This document shows, one piece after another, positions 48,133-57,970 of a stretch of DNA of 64,000 nucleotides (within the stretch, counting starts at the first letter, position 1; every line of letters starts with the position of its first letter). The stretch comes from Selenomonadales bacterium. Its GTDB lineage: Bacteria > Bacillota > UBA994. The translations under genes were made by a program, and so were the position numbers. The notes below the pieces were generated by a model that ran no database searches, was not told the DNA's origin, and saw only the letters and a list, made by a program, of their open reading frames with translations. The stretch lies in assembly GCA_018335585.1 (NCBI GenBank), contig JAGXRZ010000020.1, forward strand, positions 1 through 64,000. Reading direction: 5' to 3'.

Positions 48133-48696
48133 CTAGCCTATCTCTACTATGTCCCCGTTTTCTAGGCCACAGGCATTTGCTTCATCCGTGTCGATATGGA
48201 ATTCGGCCTTAAACTGCGGGTTCACGCGCACGATCACGTTGTGGAAGGTAACGGCGCGCGTGCCTTTTACTGCTACGCTGACCGAAGCCCCGCTCTTTAC
48301 GCCGAGCTGTTCTGCTTCAGCTGTATGCAGGTGCATGTGTCGCCATGCTAGGATTGTCGACGCAGGCGCGAGGACCTCGCCGCGGGGGCCACGCAGCACA
48401 ATGTCCGCTGCTCCTGTTAAGTCCCCGGACTCGCGTACCGGCGGCTTTACGCCTAGCTTGACGGCATCCGTGCGGCTGATTTCCACTTGTGTTACCGCAC
48501 GCGTCGGTCCTAGAACTCGCACCCCCTCGATTTGCCCCTTAGGTCCCACTAACGTAACCGTCTCATGCGCCGCGTACTGGCCCGGTTGGCGCAAGGGTTT
48601 CGCTGCACCGAGTTCGTACTGCGCGCCAAAAAGGGCGGTCACGTGGTCTGGGGACAAGTGTAGATGGCGGCTAGAAACGCCTACCGGAATATGCAT
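48133..48696 (-). CDS. pduL: Phosphate propanoyltransferase PduL
   Basis: 187 residues from ATG 48696, with GGGGG eight bases upstream; an earlier start at 48744 would extend into the oadB gene. PduL moves an acyl group between CoA and phosphate using two zinc ions; His ligands appear in SSRHLHLS (9-16), WRHMHLH (near 133) and EFHIDTDEAN. It has no microcompartment targeting peptide, and no shell genes are near. Coming last in the methylmalonyl-CoA operon, it would turn propionyl-CoA into propionyl-phosphate for ATP formation by a kinase encoded elsewhere. Confidence 0.92.
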   Translation of the reverse strand: MHIPVGVSSRHLHLSPDHVTALFGAQYELGAAKPLRQPGQYAAHETVTLVGPKGQIEGVRVLGPTRAVTQVEISRTDAVKLGVKPPVRESGDLTGAADIVLRGPRGEVLAPASTILAWRHMHLHTAEAEQLGVKSGASVSVAVKGTRAVTFHNVIVRVNPQFKAEFHIDTDEANACGLENGDIVEIG

Positions 48697-48718
48697 TACT
48701 CGAGCCCCCTCTCGCTTA

Positions 48719-49861
48719 TTATCCGAGCATCGATAAGAGCACACCCGCAGCCACGGCTGAGCCGATTACACCCGCCACATTAGGCCCCATGGCGTGCATT
48801 AAGAGATAGTTGTTAGGATTCGCCCGGCGTCCTTCGCTATGGGATACGCGCGCGGCCATCGGCACGGCAGACACACCTGCTGAGCCTATTAATGGGTTTA
48901 TCTCGCCGCCTGTCAGCACATACATTAATTTGCCGAGCAGAACCCCGCCGGCTGTACCAACGGCAAAGGCAACGAGCCCTAAGGCCATAATCATAAGCGT
49001 TTCAGGTCTTAAGAAGTATTCTGCACTTGAGGTAGCGCCTACTGCAGTGCCCAAGAAGACCACGACAATATTCATTAGCGTATTCTGTGCAGTATCTGAT
49101 AGCCTACCGACTACACCGGACTCCCGCAGTAAGTTACCGAGCATTAACATGCCGACGAGCGGAGTGGCAGGAGGAAGCAACATACTGACCAAGACTGTAA
49201 CGATAATGGGAAAGAGGATTTTTTCCACTTGAGAAACTGTTCGTAGCTGTTTCATAACGGTTTTACGTTCTTTATCGGTAGTAAGTAGACGCATAATCGG
49301 GGGCTGAATTACCGGCACTAAGGCCATATAGGAGTAAGCTGCTACCGCTATTGCGCCCAGGCGATGCGGAGCAAGGCGTGCGGCAAGAAAAATCGCAGTC
49401 GGACCGTCAGCCCCGCCAATAATGCTGATGGAGGCAGCCTCTTGCGGCGTGAAGTTCAGCAAGACTGCCGCCAGAAACGTCCCAAAAATGCCAATCTGAG
49501 CTGCTGCCCCAAGGAAAAAGGTCTTAGGGTTAGCGATTAATGGCCCAAAATCCGTCATCGCGCCGACACCTAAGAAAATTAAGGGAGGGTATATACCAAG
49601 TTTAACGCCTTGATAGAAGTAATACATGAGCCCGCCAGCGATGCCTTCGCTCGGGGGAGTCATTAAGCCACTCATCGGGATATTGACTAGCAACATGCCA
49701 AAGGCAATCGGTAGCAACAAGAGTGGCTCGTATCCCTTGGCAATGGCTAGGTACAGGAAAAAGCAGGCAACAGAAATCATGACGAGATGCCCTGGGGTAA
49801 TGTTTGCGAAGCCGGTTGTCCCCCAGAGGTCGACTAGCACTGTGACGATATCGCCTAGCAA
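48719..49861 (-). CDS. mmdB: Na+-translocating decarboxylase beta subunit
   Basis: 380 residues from a TTG at 49861 behind GGGAGGG. Membrane protein with about nine helices of the OadB/MmdB/GcdB family: [15 protein letters not shown] (about 102-116), [14 protein letters not shown] (re-entrant region with Na+-binding Asp) and [19 protein letters not shown]. It couples release of CO2 from carboxybiotin to export of Na+. Works with the alpha, gamma and biotin subunits directly upstream in the operon. Confidence 0.95.
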   Translation of the reverse strand: MLGDIVTVLVDLWGTTGFANITPGHLVMISVACFFLYLAIAKGYEPLLLLPIAFGMLLVNIPMSGLMTPPSEGIAGGLMYYFYQGVKLGIYPPLIFLGVGAMTDFGPLIANPKTFFLGAAAQIGIFGTFLAAVLLNFTPQEAASISIIGGADGPTAIFLAARLAPHRLGAIAVAAYSYMALVPVIQPPIMRLLTTDKERKTVMKQLRTVSQVEKILFPIIVTVLVSMLLPPATPLVGMLMLGNLLRESGVVGRLSDTAQNTLMNIVVVFLGTAVGATSSAEYFLRPETLMIMALGLVAFAVGTAGGVLLGKLMYVLTGGEINPLIGSAGVSAVPMAARVSHSEGRRANPNNYLLMHAMGPNVAGVIGSAVAAGVLLSMLG

Positions 49862-49875
49862 GTTAAGCCCTCCCT

Positions 49876-50307
49876 TTACCCAATAACCACAAGGACTTCA
49901 CCTGCATTAACGGCAGTGCCCTTGGTCACCCGAATTTCCCGCACCGTGCCGTCAGCTGTGGCGGCAATTTCGTTTTCCATTTTCATGGCTTCGAGTATGA
50001 GGACAGGCTGTCCATACTTAACCGCATCCCCTACTTTCACTTTGACGTCAAGTACTGTACCCGGCATGGGGCAGACTACCGCGCCGGTTCCGCCGCCTGC
50101 GGCAGCGACGGTCGGAGCCTTAGGCGGAGCCGGAACAGGCGCCGCGGCTTTAGCCACCGGTGCGACAGGAGCTACCGGAGCGACAGAAGGAGCAGGCATT
50201 TGCGGTCTCGTCGCTAGGGGGGGAGCTGTCGGTTGGCTGGTGCCACACTCCTCGACTTCGACCTCATATGCTTCACCGTTAACAACGATACGAAACTTTC
50301 TCGGCAT
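49876..50307 (-). CDS. mmdC: Biotin carrier subunit of methylmalonyl-CoA decarboxylase
   Basis: 143 residues. N-terminal part [18 protein letters not shown], a flexible Pro/Ala/Val linker (about 25-68) and a C-terminal biotinyl domain (about 72-143) with the biotinylated Lys in EAMKMENEI. It carries CO2 from the alpha carboxyltransferase to the membrane beta subunit. The linker repeats VAPVAPVA explain the low-complexity DNA there. Confidence 0.94.
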   Translation of the reverse strand: MPRKFRIVVNGEAYEVEVEECGTSQPTAPPLATRPQMPAPSVAPVAPVAPVAKAAAPVPAPPKAPTVAAAGGGTGAVVCPMPGTVLDVKVKVGDAVKYGQPVLILEAMKMENEIAATADGTVREIRVTKGTAVNAGEVLVVIG

Positions 50308-50324
50308 TTCTCTCTGTCCCCTTC

Positions 50325-50666
50325 CTAATCACTCTGGCGCGATGTGGCTTGTGTCCGCGCGGCCTGTTGCCAAGCGGATGGTTGCTCGCGGCGAATGGCG
50401 ACAATGTTTGCGCTTCGTCCGCCTAACATAGCGTAGATGGCGGCACTAATGGCGGCCAACACAGACCGCGATACCGCCGCTTCTGCCGGTGCGGAAGCCG
50501 GCAGTGAAGCCTTCACCGGCTCTTCTGCGGGCGCATCGGCGCGCTCGCCTTTGTAGAACAACAATCGCATGGCTTGCATGACTAACTGCAACAAGAAAAG
50601 TGCGCTAAACACGATAGTCATGCCTATGAAAGTGACTTTGAAACCTAAATACAGCTCGCTAGTCAA
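50325..50666 (-). CDS. mmdD: Decarboxylase gamma (OadG-like) subunit
   Basis: 113 residues from a TTG at 50666 behind AGGAGG. One membrane helix (about 8-32: FKVTFIGMTIVFSALFLLQLVM) typical of OadG/MmdD, then a charged and Pro/Ala-rich cytoplasmic tail with AAISAAIYAMLGGRSANIVAIRR. It stabilises the complex and links the alpha subunit to the membrane. Identified mainly by size, topology and position between mmdA and the biotin subunit. Confidence 0.88.
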   Translation of the reverse strand: MTSELYLGFKVTFIGMTIVFSALFLLQLVMQAMRLLFYKGERADAPAEEPVKASLPASAPAEAAVSRSVLAAISAAIYAMLGGRSANIVAIRREQPSAWQQAARTQATSRQSD

Positions 50667-50677
50667 AATGTCGCCTC

Positions 50678-52222
50678 CTAAAGTGGGATGTTGCCATGTT
50701 TCTTGGCGGGGCGGCTTTCGCGCTTGGTCGCACTCATGGACAAAGCGTTGATTAAGGCGCGGCGTGTATCGCGCGGGTCTATCACGTCATCGACCATGCC
50801 CCGGCCGGCAGCCACATAGGGGTTAGCGAACTTCTCGCGGTACTCGCGGATTTTCTGTTGGCGAAACTCCTGCGGGTTTTCTGCCGCGGCTATGTCATCC
50901 TTAAAAAGGATATTGGCTGCGCCGTCAGGCCCCATTACGGCAATCTCTGCGGTGGGATAGGCATAGACGACGTCAGCGCCTAACGCCCGACTGCACATCG
51001 CGAGGTATGCTCCCCCGTAGGCCTTGCGCACAATGACAGTAATCTTGGGCACTGTAGCTTCGGAATACGCGTACAGAAGCTTCGCGCCGTGGCGAATCAC
51101 GCCGCCGTATTCCTGGCCTACACCCGGGAGGTATCCCGGTGTGTCCACGAACGTCACGAGCGGAATGTTAAAGCAGTCGCAGAAGCGGATAAAGCGGGCA
51201 GCCTTGTCCGACGCATTAATGTCCAAACTGCCTGCGGTGACCTTGGGCTGGTTGGCGACGATGCCGACAGGGAAACCGTTGAGGCGTCCAAAACCAACTA
51301 CAATGTTCTCCGCATAGAAAGGCTGGACTTCGAGAAAATCGCCGTCGTCTACAATGTTAGCAATAACCTCCCGCGTGTCGTAGCCGCGGTTTGGCTCAAC
51401 TGGAATAATTTCCAGCAGCGCGTCGCCGCTTGGCTCCCCGGCCTCACCGGTTAACACGGAAGGCACCGGGTCAAGGTTGTTGCTGGGGATAAACCCTACG
51501 AGACGGCGAACTTGGGCTAAGCAGTCCTCGTCCGTCTGGGCGAGAAAATGTGCCACACCGCTAATGGTATTGTGCACCGAGGCTCCGCCGAGATTCTCCA
51601 TCGTGACATCTTCGCCCGTGACGGCCTTAATTACCTGTGGTCCGGTAATAAACATTTGGCTGTTGGCGGCAGTCATAAAGACAAAGTCGGTCAAGGCGGG
51701 TGAGTACACCGCTCCGCCGGCGCAAGGTCCCATGATTACCGAAATCTGCGGGATGACGCCTGAGGCGAGCGTGTTGCGGTAGAAAATGTTGCCGTAGCCA
51801 TTTAAGGCGTCCACACCCTCCTGAATGCGCGCGCCGCCGGAGTCGTTGATGCAAATCATCGGCGCCCCGTTCTTTACGGCCAAGTCCATTACTTTGCAGA
51901 TTTTTGCCGCATGTGCTTCACCGAGTGAACCCCCGAGGACAGTAAAATCTTGTGACGCCACGTAGACTAGTCGACCGTCAATAGTGCCATAACCGGTAAC
52001 CACGCCTTCGCCCGGAGCTTCCGTGTCAGCCATACCTAGGTCATGGCAGCGGTGCTTGACGAAGACGTCTGTCTCGATAAAGCTTTCCGGGTCTAACAGG
52101 TAATTAATCCGCTCGCGCGCGGTGAGCTTGCCTTGGGCCTTGTGCTTTTGGATGCGCTTTTCGCCGCCGCCTAGTGCTAGCGTATTGCGCTTTTGCTCAA
52201 GCTCCTGAATCTTCTCCCACAT
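50678..52222 (-). CDS. mmdA: Methylmalonyl-CoA decarboxylase alpha subunit (carboxyltransferase)
   Basis: 514 residues. Crotonase-fold carboxyltransferase with two halves, each with an oxyanion-hole loop: [13 protein letters not shown] (near 130) and [27 protein letters not shown] (near 365). AKQ-type start [37 protein letters not shown] is classic. It transfers the carboxyl of (S)-methylmalonyl-CoA to biotin, giving propionyl-CoA. The closely related propionyl-CoA carboxylase beta subunit is the alternative, but the beta and gamma membrane subunits next door favour a decarboxylase. Confidence 0.95.
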   Translation of the reverse strand: MWEKIQELEQKRNTLALGGGEKRIQKHKAQGKLTARERINYLLDPESFIETDVFVKHRCHDLGMADTEAPGEGVVTGYGTIDGRLVYVASQDFTVLGGSLGEAHAAKICKVMDLAVKNGAPMICINDSGGARIQEGVDALNGYGNIFYRNTLASGVIPQISVIMGPCAGGAVYSPALTDFVFMTAANSQMFITGPQVIKAVTGEDVTMENLGGASVHNTISGVAHFLAQTDEDCLAQVRRLVGFIPSNNLDPVPSVLTGEAGEPSGDALLEIIPVEPNRGYDTREVIANIVDDGDFLEVQPFYAENIVVGFGRLNGFPVGIVANQPKVTAGSLDINASDKAARFIRFCDCFNIPLVTFVDTPGYLPGVGQEYGGVIRHGAKLLYAYSEATVPKITVIVRKAYGGAYLAMCSRALGADVVYAYPTAEIAVMGPDGAANILFKDDIAAAENPQEFRQQKIREYREKFANPYVAAGRGMVDDVIDPRDTRRALINALSMSATKRESRPAKKHGNIPL

Positions 52223-52240
52223 ATGGTCTTAGCCTCCTCG

Positions 52241-52645
52241 CTATTCGCATCTCTCGCAAAGCTCGATGAGCACGCCGTGGCTTTCCTTGGGGTGGATAAA
52301 GGCGATCTTCGCGCCGTGTGCCCCTATGCGCGGCTTCTCGTCGATTAGGCGAACTCCCTTGGCCTTGAGTGAAGCGAGTGCCTCCTCGATGTTTGCCACG
52401 CGAATAGCCACGTGATGAATCCCCTCGCCTTTTTGCTCGATGAATTTAGCGACCGGACCGTCGGGAGCGGTCGACTCCAAGAGCTCAAGCTTGGTCTGCC
52501 CCAGTGGCAAAAACGCCACCCTAACCTTTTGTTCGGCCACAACTTCTTCCCCCGTGCAAGGCAACCCGAGTTTGTCTGTGTAAAACGCCAGCACGGTGTT
52601 TAGGTCCCTCACCGCTATGCCTAAGTGATCTATTTTCTCTAGCAT
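52241..52645 (-). CDS. mce: Methylmalonyl-CoA epimerase
   Basis: 134 residues of vicinal-oxygen-chelate fold. Metal ligands are His in IDHLGIAV (residue 7), His in GIHHVAIRV (near 79) and the C-terminal Glu in GVLIELCE. It interconverts (R)- and (S)-methylmalonyl-CoA, linking the mutase to the decarboxylase. Its start overlaps the meaB stop by seven bases. Confidence 0.96.
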   Translation of the reverse strand: MLEKIDHLGIAVRDLNTVLAFYTDKLGLPCTGEEVVAEQKVRVAFLPLGQTKLELLESTAPDGPVAKFIEQKGEGIHHVAIRVANIEEALASLKAKGVRLIDEKPRIGAHGAKIAFIHPKESHGVLIELCERCE

Positions 52646-53589
52646 TGTTCCTCACCCCCCCTTTGAAACTCCGCAGCCAACTTGCGGCCGCATGTGTAGA
52701 CATCGACCTGCCCACTTTCTATGTCCGGCCAGAGGGAACTTAGGCGATGTTCGAGCCATTCCCCCAGGCGACCATTGACAATGCTCGACGTGTATGTGTA
52801 GAGAGCCTTGCGCAGTCGCGCCTTTCGCCGCTGTGCGAGCTCACCGTCAGCCACCATAGCCCGGTAGTGGTCGTCTAGCGCGTTTACCAGAGCAGCGACT
52901 CCTACGCCGCTAGTGGCAATTGTAGCTAGCACAGGCACGGAGCGAGGTCCTAGCTTGAGGGCTTCCTCTAACTGACGCGCGGTGCGCTCCGCTCCCTCGC
53001 GGTCAGCTTTGTTGACTACGCATACATCGGCAATTTCTATAATACCCGCCTTCATGGCCTGCACATCGTCGCCGAGGCCCGGCACTGCCACCACTACCAC
53101 GGAGTCCACGGCTTCTACCACATCTGTCTCCGCCTGGCCGGTTCCCACAGTCTCGACAATAACCGTGTCAAAGCCGAAGGACTCCAGTAACTGCACGACA
53201 GGTGGCACAGCGCGAGAAAGTCCGCCAAGACTGCCCCGGGAACCGAGGCTACGGACGTAGAGGCCGCTCTGTCCCACAATATCGTGCATGCGAATTCGGT
53301 CACCTAAGATTGCCCCGCCGGTAAACGGACTGGAAGGGTCAATCAAGAGCAAAGCGACTCGCTCACCGCGGTCAAGCAATGCTTGAGCTAGCTTGGCCGT
53401 CAGCGTGCTTTTCCCTGCCCCGGGCGGTCCGGTGACACCGATTAAGCGGGCCCTTCTGTCGACGCGTGCGAGTTCCGCCAGGAGCTCCTCACCCTGCGCC
53501 TCACCCGCCTCTACTAAGGAAATGGCGCGAGCTAAGGCGCGCATGTCGCCGCGACGAAACCCTTGCACTAACCTATCGACGCGCGACAT
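52639..53589 (-). CDS. meaB: Methylmalonyl-CoA mutase-associated GTPase MeaB
   Basis: 316 residues. G3E P-loop GTPase with [13 protein letters not shown] (about 51-63), [14 protein letters not shown] (switch region) and NKADREGA (G4). It loads and protects the B12 cofactor of methylmalonyl-CoA mutase. Older annotation as ArgK is a misnomer. The ATG lies inside the end of the mutase small-subunit gene (17-base overlap), consistent with coupled production. Confidence 0.96.
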   Translation of the reverse strand: MSRVDRLVQGFRRGDMRALARAISLVEAGEAQGEELLAELARVDRRARLIGVTGPPGAGKSTLTAKLAQALLDRGERVALLLIDPSSPFTGGAILGDRIRMHDIVGQSGLYVRSLGSRGSLGGLSRAVPPVVQLLESFGFDTVIVETVGTGQAETDVVEAVDSVVVVAVPGLGDDVQAMKAGIIEIADVCVVNKADREGAERTARQLEEALKLGPRSVPVLATIATSGVGVAALVNALDDHYRAMVADGELAQRRKARLRKALYTYTSSIVNGRLGEWLEHRLSSLWPDIESGQVDVYTCGRKLAAEFQRGGEEQC

Positions 53590-53977
53590 TGGTGCGAATA
53601 AACTCCACTATTGCCTGCGTGGTCGCCCCGGGAGTGAAGATTTCCTTTACTCCGCTCGCACGCAAGGCCGGAATGTCATCTTCGGGGATAACGCCCCCGC
53701 CCACAACCAAGATGTCACCGCCGCCCTGTTGCCCAAGCAGCTCAACAACGCGTGGGAACAAGTAATTGTGGGCGCCGGACAAGCAGCTCAGCGCTACGAC
53801 ATCGACGTCCTCCTGGATAGCCGCTTCCACGATTTGTTCCGGGGTCTGTCGCAGTCCCGTGTAAATAACCTCCATGCCTGCATCACGCAAAGCACGTGCC
53901 ACAATCTTGGCGCCTCTGTCGTGCCCGTCAAGTCCGGGCTTGGCCACAAGCACACGGATAAAAGTTTGTTCACTCAT
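53573..53977 (-). CDS. mcmB: Methylmalonyl-CoA mutase small subunit (B12-binding)
   Basis: 134 residues from ATG 53977, eight bases after AGGGG (a GTG nine bases earlier is possible). B12-binding Rossmann domain: [15 protein letters not shown] has the DxHxxG motif whose His becomes the lower cobalt ligand; ALSCLSGAH and [11 protein letters not shown] are further signatures. It pairs with the separate large subunit encoded just upstream, as in many anaerobes and archaea. Confidence 0.96.
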   Translation of the reverse strand: MSEQTFIRVLVAKPGLDGHDRGAKIVARALRDAGMEVIYTGLRQTPEQIVEAAIQEDVDVVALSCLSGAHNYLFPRVVELLGQQGGGDILVVGGGVIPEDDIPALRASGVKEIFTPGATTQAIVEFIRTNVARR

Positions 53978-53989
53978 CGTCGCCACCCC

Positions 53990-55597
53990 TTACGTCAGCG
54001 TCTCTTCTGGGCGATACTCGCCAAAAACACGCCTAAGCACATCGCACACTTCGCCAAGCGTAGCGTAGGCGCGCACGGCCTCGAGCACCGCAGGCATTAG
54101 GTTATCCTTGGACGCGGCAGTGCGGGCGAGTATGGCGAGTGCTTCTTCTACTTTGGCGTTGTCCCGGCGCGCCTTTAGGTTCGCGAGCTTGGCCTTCTGT
54201 TTCTCGCCGACGCTTGCGTCTATGCGCTCAAGTCCGCGCGGTGCGCCTTCGCGCACCTGAAACTGATTTACGCCGACCACAATACGTTCTTTGCTCTCTA
54301 CCTGCTGTTGCCAAGCGTAAGCGCTGTCTTGAATGTCTCGCTGCATTATCCCAAGCTCGATGGCGCGAACGGCTCCGCCGCAGGCATCTATTCTGGCGAT
54401 TTGTGCTGCGGCAGCCTGTTCTATAGCGTTAGTCAAGCTCTCGATATAGTATGAGCCTCCTAGCGGGTCTACAACGTCGGCGACGCCGCTCTCATAGGCA
54501 ATGATCTGCTGCGTGCGCAGCGCAATACGTACAGATTCCTCGGTTGGAAGTGCGAGAGCCTCATCGCGCGAGTTGGTGTGTAAGCTCTGCGTACCCCCCA
54601 GCACAGCCGCCAGCGCCTGCAGCGTGACGCGAATGATGTTGTTGTCGGGTTGCTGCGCTGTCAAAGTTGAGCCGCCGGTCTGCGTATGGAAACGGAGCAT
54701 CTGCGAGCGTGGATTGGTGGCCCCAAAACGCTCGCGCATAATCTTAGCCCACAAGCGACGCGCAGCGCGAAACTTGGCAATCTCCTCAAAGAAGTCTACG
54801 TGGGAATTAAAGAAGAACGAGAGGCGCGGGGCAAAATCGTCAACACGCAGTCCCGCGTCGAGCGCCGCCTGAACGTAAGCAATGCCGTTGCTAAGGGTGA
54901 AGGCTGCTTCCTGCACAGCAGTGGAACCGGCTTCCCGAATGTGGTAGCCGCTGATGCTGATAGTATTCCACTCCGGCACCTGCTCGGAGCAATAGGCGAA
55001 TATGTCTGTGATCAGGCGCATGCTTTGTGCCGGCGGGAAAATGTACGTGCCGCGCGCCGCATACTCCTTTAAGATGTCGTTTTGAATGGTGCCGTTAAGT
55101 TTGGCCGGGGACACCCCTTGCTTCTCGGCGACGGCGATGTACATGGCCAACAGCACGGCGGCTGGCGCATTAATGGTCATCGATGTACTGACTTTGTCTA
55201 GAGGAATGCCTCCAAACAGCACTTCCATGTCTGCGAGCGAGTCGATGGCTACACCGACTTTACCAACCTCACCCTGTGCTAGGGCATGGTCTGAGTCGTA
55301 GCCGATTTGGGTAGGAAGGTCAAAGGCGACGCTGAGGCCTGTTTGACCCTGCTCCAGCAAATAGCGATAGCGAGCGTTAGACTCCTCGGCGGAAGCCATC
55401 CCCGCGTACTGGCGCATGGTCCAGAAGCGCCCGCGGTACATCGTCGGCTGCACACCACGCGTAAAAGGATAATCCCCCGGCAGCCCTAAGGCGCCGTCGC
55501 TGCCAGTTGAGTCTTCCGCGGTATATACGCGCTTAATCTCAATGTTCGAAGTATTCCTGAATGAACGCTTGCGTTCGGACGGTTTCTTCTCCTCCAT
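53990..55597 (-). CDS. mcmA: Methylmalonyl-CoA mutase large subunit
   Basis: 535 residues from ATG 55597, behind AGGAGGT. Catalytic TIM-barrel domain with [21 protein letters not shown] (substrate-binding), [21 protein letters not shown] and [19 protein letters not shown]. It rearranges succinyl-CoA to (R)-methylmalonyl-CoA using adenosylcobalamin supplied on the small subunit. The B12 domain is absent here, so the enzyme is a two-chain type. First gene of the mcmA-mcmB-meaB-mce-mmdADCB-pduL operon. Confidence 0.97.
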   Translation of the reverse strand: MEEKKPSERKRSFRNTSNIEIKRVYTAEDSTGSDGALGLPGDYPFTRGVQPTMYRGRFWTMRQYAGMASAEESNARYRYLLEQGQTGLSVAFDLPTQIGYDSDHALAQGEVGKVGVAIDSLADMEVLFGGIPLDKVSTSMTINAPAAVLLAMYIAVAEKQGVSPAKLNGTIQNDILKEYAARGTYIFPPAQSMRLITDIFAYCSEQVPEWNTISISGYHIREAGSTAVQEAAFTLSNGIAYVQAALDAGLRVDDFAPRLSFFFNSHVDFFEEIAKFRAARRLWAKIMRERFGATNPRSQMLRFHTQTGGSTLTAQQPDNNIIRVTLQALAAVLGGTQSLHTNSRDEALALPTEESVRIALRTQQIIAYESGVADVVDPLGGSYYIESLTNAIEQAAAAQIARIDACGGAVRAIELGIMQRDIQDSAYAWQQQVESKERIVVGVNQFQVREGAPRGLERIDASVGEKQKAKLANLKARRDNAKVEEALAILARTAASKDNLMPAVLEAVRAYATLGEVCDVLRRVFGEYRPEETLT

Positions 55598-55652
55598 AGT
55601 TTGACCTCCTGTCAAAGGTATGCCGGGGATACTGTATACATTGTACTCACAT

Positions 55653-55690
55653 TTTATATGGCCCTCCCGACGTCAGTCAAGAGGGCCGTA
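55653..55690 (-). promoter_or_regulatory. mcmA promoter placed in a hairpin after gdh
   Basis: A 10-bp stem (55657-55666 with 55681-55690, one G-U) lies just after the gdh stop, but no T run follows on the minus strand. Its loop carries TTGACT (55680-55675); 16 bases on is TATAAA (55658-55653), a good promoter for the mcmA operon. Confidence 0.65.
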
Positions 55691-55696
55691 TAGAGA

Positions 55697-56947
55697 TCAG
55701 ACCCAACCGTAAAGTTTCATGGCGTCGGCTACGCGGCGAATGGCGACCAGATAGGCTGCGGTGCGCAGATCCACCTTTTTCTCCGCGGCCATCTTCCACA
55801 GGTTGTTAAAGGCATTGACCATATTGCGCTCGAGCTTTTCATTTACCTCCTGCTCCGGCCAGTAGTAATTCATCAGGTTTTGCACCCACTCGAAGTACGA
55901 TACGGTGACGCCGCCAGCATTGCAGAGAATATCCGGCAGAATCACAATGCCGCGCTCGGACATCTTCTTGCCGGCCTCGGTCGTTACGGGGCCGTTAGCG
56001 CCCTCAGATACGATCTTCGCTCTTACTAGGTGCTGGTTATCCATGGTAATGGTGTTCTCTAAGGCGGCCAGCACCAGTACATCGACGTCCAGAGCGAACA
56101 GTTCTTCCGCCGTGATGTTTGTGCTGCCTGGGAAGCCAAAAACAGTACGCCTTGGCTTGGAGTGCTCCATCAACTCCACCGCATCAAGGCCGGCCGGATT
56201 ATAAGCCCCGCCGCCTAGATCAAGCGCCGCCACAATTTTAGCGCCAAGCTTATGCAGGTAAAGACCCGCAAAACTTCCGACATTGCCATAGCCGTGTACG
56301 GCCACTCTGGCACCCTTCAGGTCGATGTTCATGGCGCGGCAAGCTTCGCGTGTGGTGATGACTACGCCGCGTCCGGTCGCCTCCGTGCGGCCGAGCGAAC
56401 CGCCGATAAGTACTGGCTTTCCTGTGATAACGCCAGGGTTGTTATAGCCCTTCATGGCGTTGTACTCATCGACCATCCAAGCCATAACCTGCGGATTGGT
56501 GTTGACATCCGGAGCCGGGATGTCGACCGCGGGGCCGATAAAGTCGCCGAGTTTACGCACATACCCGCGTGCTAGGCGCTCGATTTCACCTTTGGACAGC
56601 TTGCTTGGGTCTACGGTGATGCCGCCCTTACCGCCGCCATAGGGAAGGCCGATTACCGCACACTTAAAGGTCATCCACATGGACAGCGTCTTTACCTCAT
56701 CAAAGGTTACATCGGGGTGAAAACGGATGCCGCCTTTGGCCGGTCCGTTGACGGTGTTGTGTTGCGAGCGGTAGCCGACAAACGTCTTGACTGAACCGTC
56801 GTCCATGCGCACCGGGATGCCTACCTCCATAGCGCGCTCGGGGGTTTTTAGGATTTCATAGTAGCTGTCGTCGAGTCCCAGAAGATCGCAGGCTTCCTTA
56901 ATCTGCGCTTGAACCTGCTGAAAGACGTTGAGATTCTCTTTAGACAT
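55697..56947 (-). CDS. gdhA: Glutamate dehydrogenase
   Basis: 416 residues from ATG 56947, nine bases after GGAGGAG. Glu/Leu/Phe/Val dehydrogenase family: catalytic Lys in GPAKGGIRFHPDV and in LPYGGGKGGI, catalytic Asp in PAPDVNT, and NAD-binding VAVHGYGNVGSFAGLYL. It oxidatively deaminates glutamate to 2-oxoglutarate and ammonia; the hexameric type here is usual in amino-acid fermenters. It is last in the gntR/oxidoreductase operon, 24 bases after the ferredoxin subunit gene. Other family members use Leu or Val, but the sequence fits Glu. Confidence 0.93.
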   Translation of the reverse strand: MSKENLNVFQQVQAQIKEACDLLGLDDSYYEILKTPERAMEVGIPVRMDDGSVKTFVGYRSQHNTVNGPAKGGIRFHPDVTFDEVKTLSMWMTFKCAVIGLPYGGGKGGITVDPSKLSKGEIERLARGYVRKLGDFIGPAVDIPAPDVNTNPQVMAWMVDEYNAMKGYNNPGVITGKPVLIGGSLGRTEATGRGVVITTREACRAMNIDLKGARVAVHGYGNVGSFAGLYLHKLGAKIVAALDLGGGAYNPAGLDAVELMEHSKPRRTVFGFPGSTNITAEELFALDVDVLVLAALENTITMDNQHLVRAKIVSEGANGPVTTEAGKKMSERGIVILPDILCNAGGVTVSYFEWVQNLMNYYWPEQEVNEKLERNMVNAFNNLWKMAAEKKVDLRTAAYLVAIRRVADAMKLYGWV

Positions 56948-56970
56948 GTTAAACTTCTCCTCCACGCTTA

Positions 56971-57249
56971 TTATTTGTCTCGCTTAGACACATCAGGCAT
57001 ACCGTAACGTGACATTTCAAACTCGCCTTGCACACTGCCTACCGCAACCATCGAAATACAATTGCGCTTGCTTATGTCGGTACAAATGCGCAGACAGGCC
57101 CCGCATCCTTTGCACCTGTCGACTGCTACAAAGGCAGTGTTGCGGTTTTCGTCGTAGAGCAGTGTATTTGGCTCGGGGCAGTAGAGTACGCAAAGCCTAC
57201 AACTTGAGGCGCTGCACTTGCTCGCGTCCACACGCGCTACTTTGTACAC
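56971..57249 (-). CDS. 2-Oxoacid oxidoreductase delta subunit (4Fe-4S ferredoxin)
   Basis: 92 residues from GTG 57249, behind AAGGGGGG; a frame to 57282 adds an unsupported N-terminus. Two Fe-S motifs: C-x4-C-x2-C-x3-C in SKCSASSCRLCVLYCPEP, which has an atypical first spacing, and CKGCGACLRICTD. It passes electrons from the catalytic subunits to soluble ferredoxin. Start overlaps the gamma gene stop by 13 bases. Confidence 0.88.
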   Translation of the reverse strand: MYKVARVDASKCSASSCRLCVLYCPEPNTLLYDENRNTAFVAVDRCKGCGACLRICTDISKRNCISMVAVGSVQGEFEMSRYGMPDVSKRDK

Positions 57250-57938
57250 GATGTAGTCCCCCCTTTCGGCGATATTTCCCATCCCTGCTCTAGAGCATAC
57301 TGCACGGCGGCCTTAATCGCTTCCATGTTCTTTCTGACCAGGTCAACTTTTGGACCGAAGTTCTTCTCCATGGCTTTGTCTAACGAAGCCGTGCCGCCTG
57401 AGGCTACCAAACCTTTGCCGAGAAAACGCTCTATCAAAGCTTTTTCTAGCGAAGCGAGGTCAGGCAGGCCCAATACCGCACTGACGGCACCGATCATCAC
57501 CATATTGGTGGCGACTTCCGTACCGGCATGTTGCAGTGCGAGCTGTGTCGCCGGTATATAGAAAACCTTGGCTCGCTTCTCCGTTAGTTCGCGCTCTTCG
57601 TCCTTGCTTAACTGGGCTTGCTGGGCCATGTTAATCAAGATATAGGAGTCATCTTTGATGCCGGAGTAAAAAGGCATAGTATATGACTTGCCGTGCGTGA
57701 TGACCTGACTGTGGAAAATAACGATTACATTCGGATAAATAATCTCGCCAATCTCGTATAACTTACCGTCGGCAATACGCACATAGCTCTCTACCGGCGC
57801 CATGCGTTTCTCCGAGCCAAAGAAAGGGACGACCGTGCTTTCGCCGCCGCTTTGAATTACGCCGTTGCTGAGTACATGCGAAGCGGTAACCACGCCCTGC
57901 CCTCCAACGCCGGCCATGCGAACATTGTACCTGCGCAT
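57237..57938 (-). CDS. 2-Oxoacid:ferredoxin oxidoreductase gamma subunit
   Basis: 233 residues of the pyruvate/ketoisovalerate oxidoreductase gamma family: VRMAGVGGQGVVTASHVLS at 6-24 and SYGPEMRGG-like region replaced by VPFFGSEKRMAPVESYVR (near 38-55). NMVMIGAVSAVLGLP is typical of the C-terminal part. Works with the alpha, beta and delta subunits encoded around it. The SEKRMAPVES segment departs from pyruvate enzymes and resembles 2-oxoglutarate/branched-chain types. Confidence 0.9.
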   Translation of the reverse strand: MRRYNVRMAGVGGQGVVTASHVLSNGVIQSGGESTVVPFFGSEKRMAPVESYVRIADGKLYEIGEIIYPNVIVIFHSQVITHGKSYTMPFYSGIKDDSYILINMAQQAQLSKDEERELTEKRAKVFYIPATQLALQHAGTEVATNMVMIGAVSAVLGLPDLASLEKALIERFLGKGLVASGGTASLDKAMEKNFGPKVDLVRKNMEAIKAAVQYALEQGWEISPKGGTTSCTK

Positions 57939-57970
57939 ATTTCTCCCCCTAACGTTTTGAACTGGACGAC

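Noticed and set aside
48133-48696. Part of a propanediol/ethanolamine microcompartment locus (because of PduL)
   Set aside because: No shell-protein genes and no targeting peptide; the gene closes the methylmalonyl-CoA operon.
50678-52222. Propionyl-CoA carboxylase beta subunit
   Set aside because: The sequence families are close, but no biotin carboxylase gene is present and the membrane beta and gamma decarboxylase subunits are adjacent.
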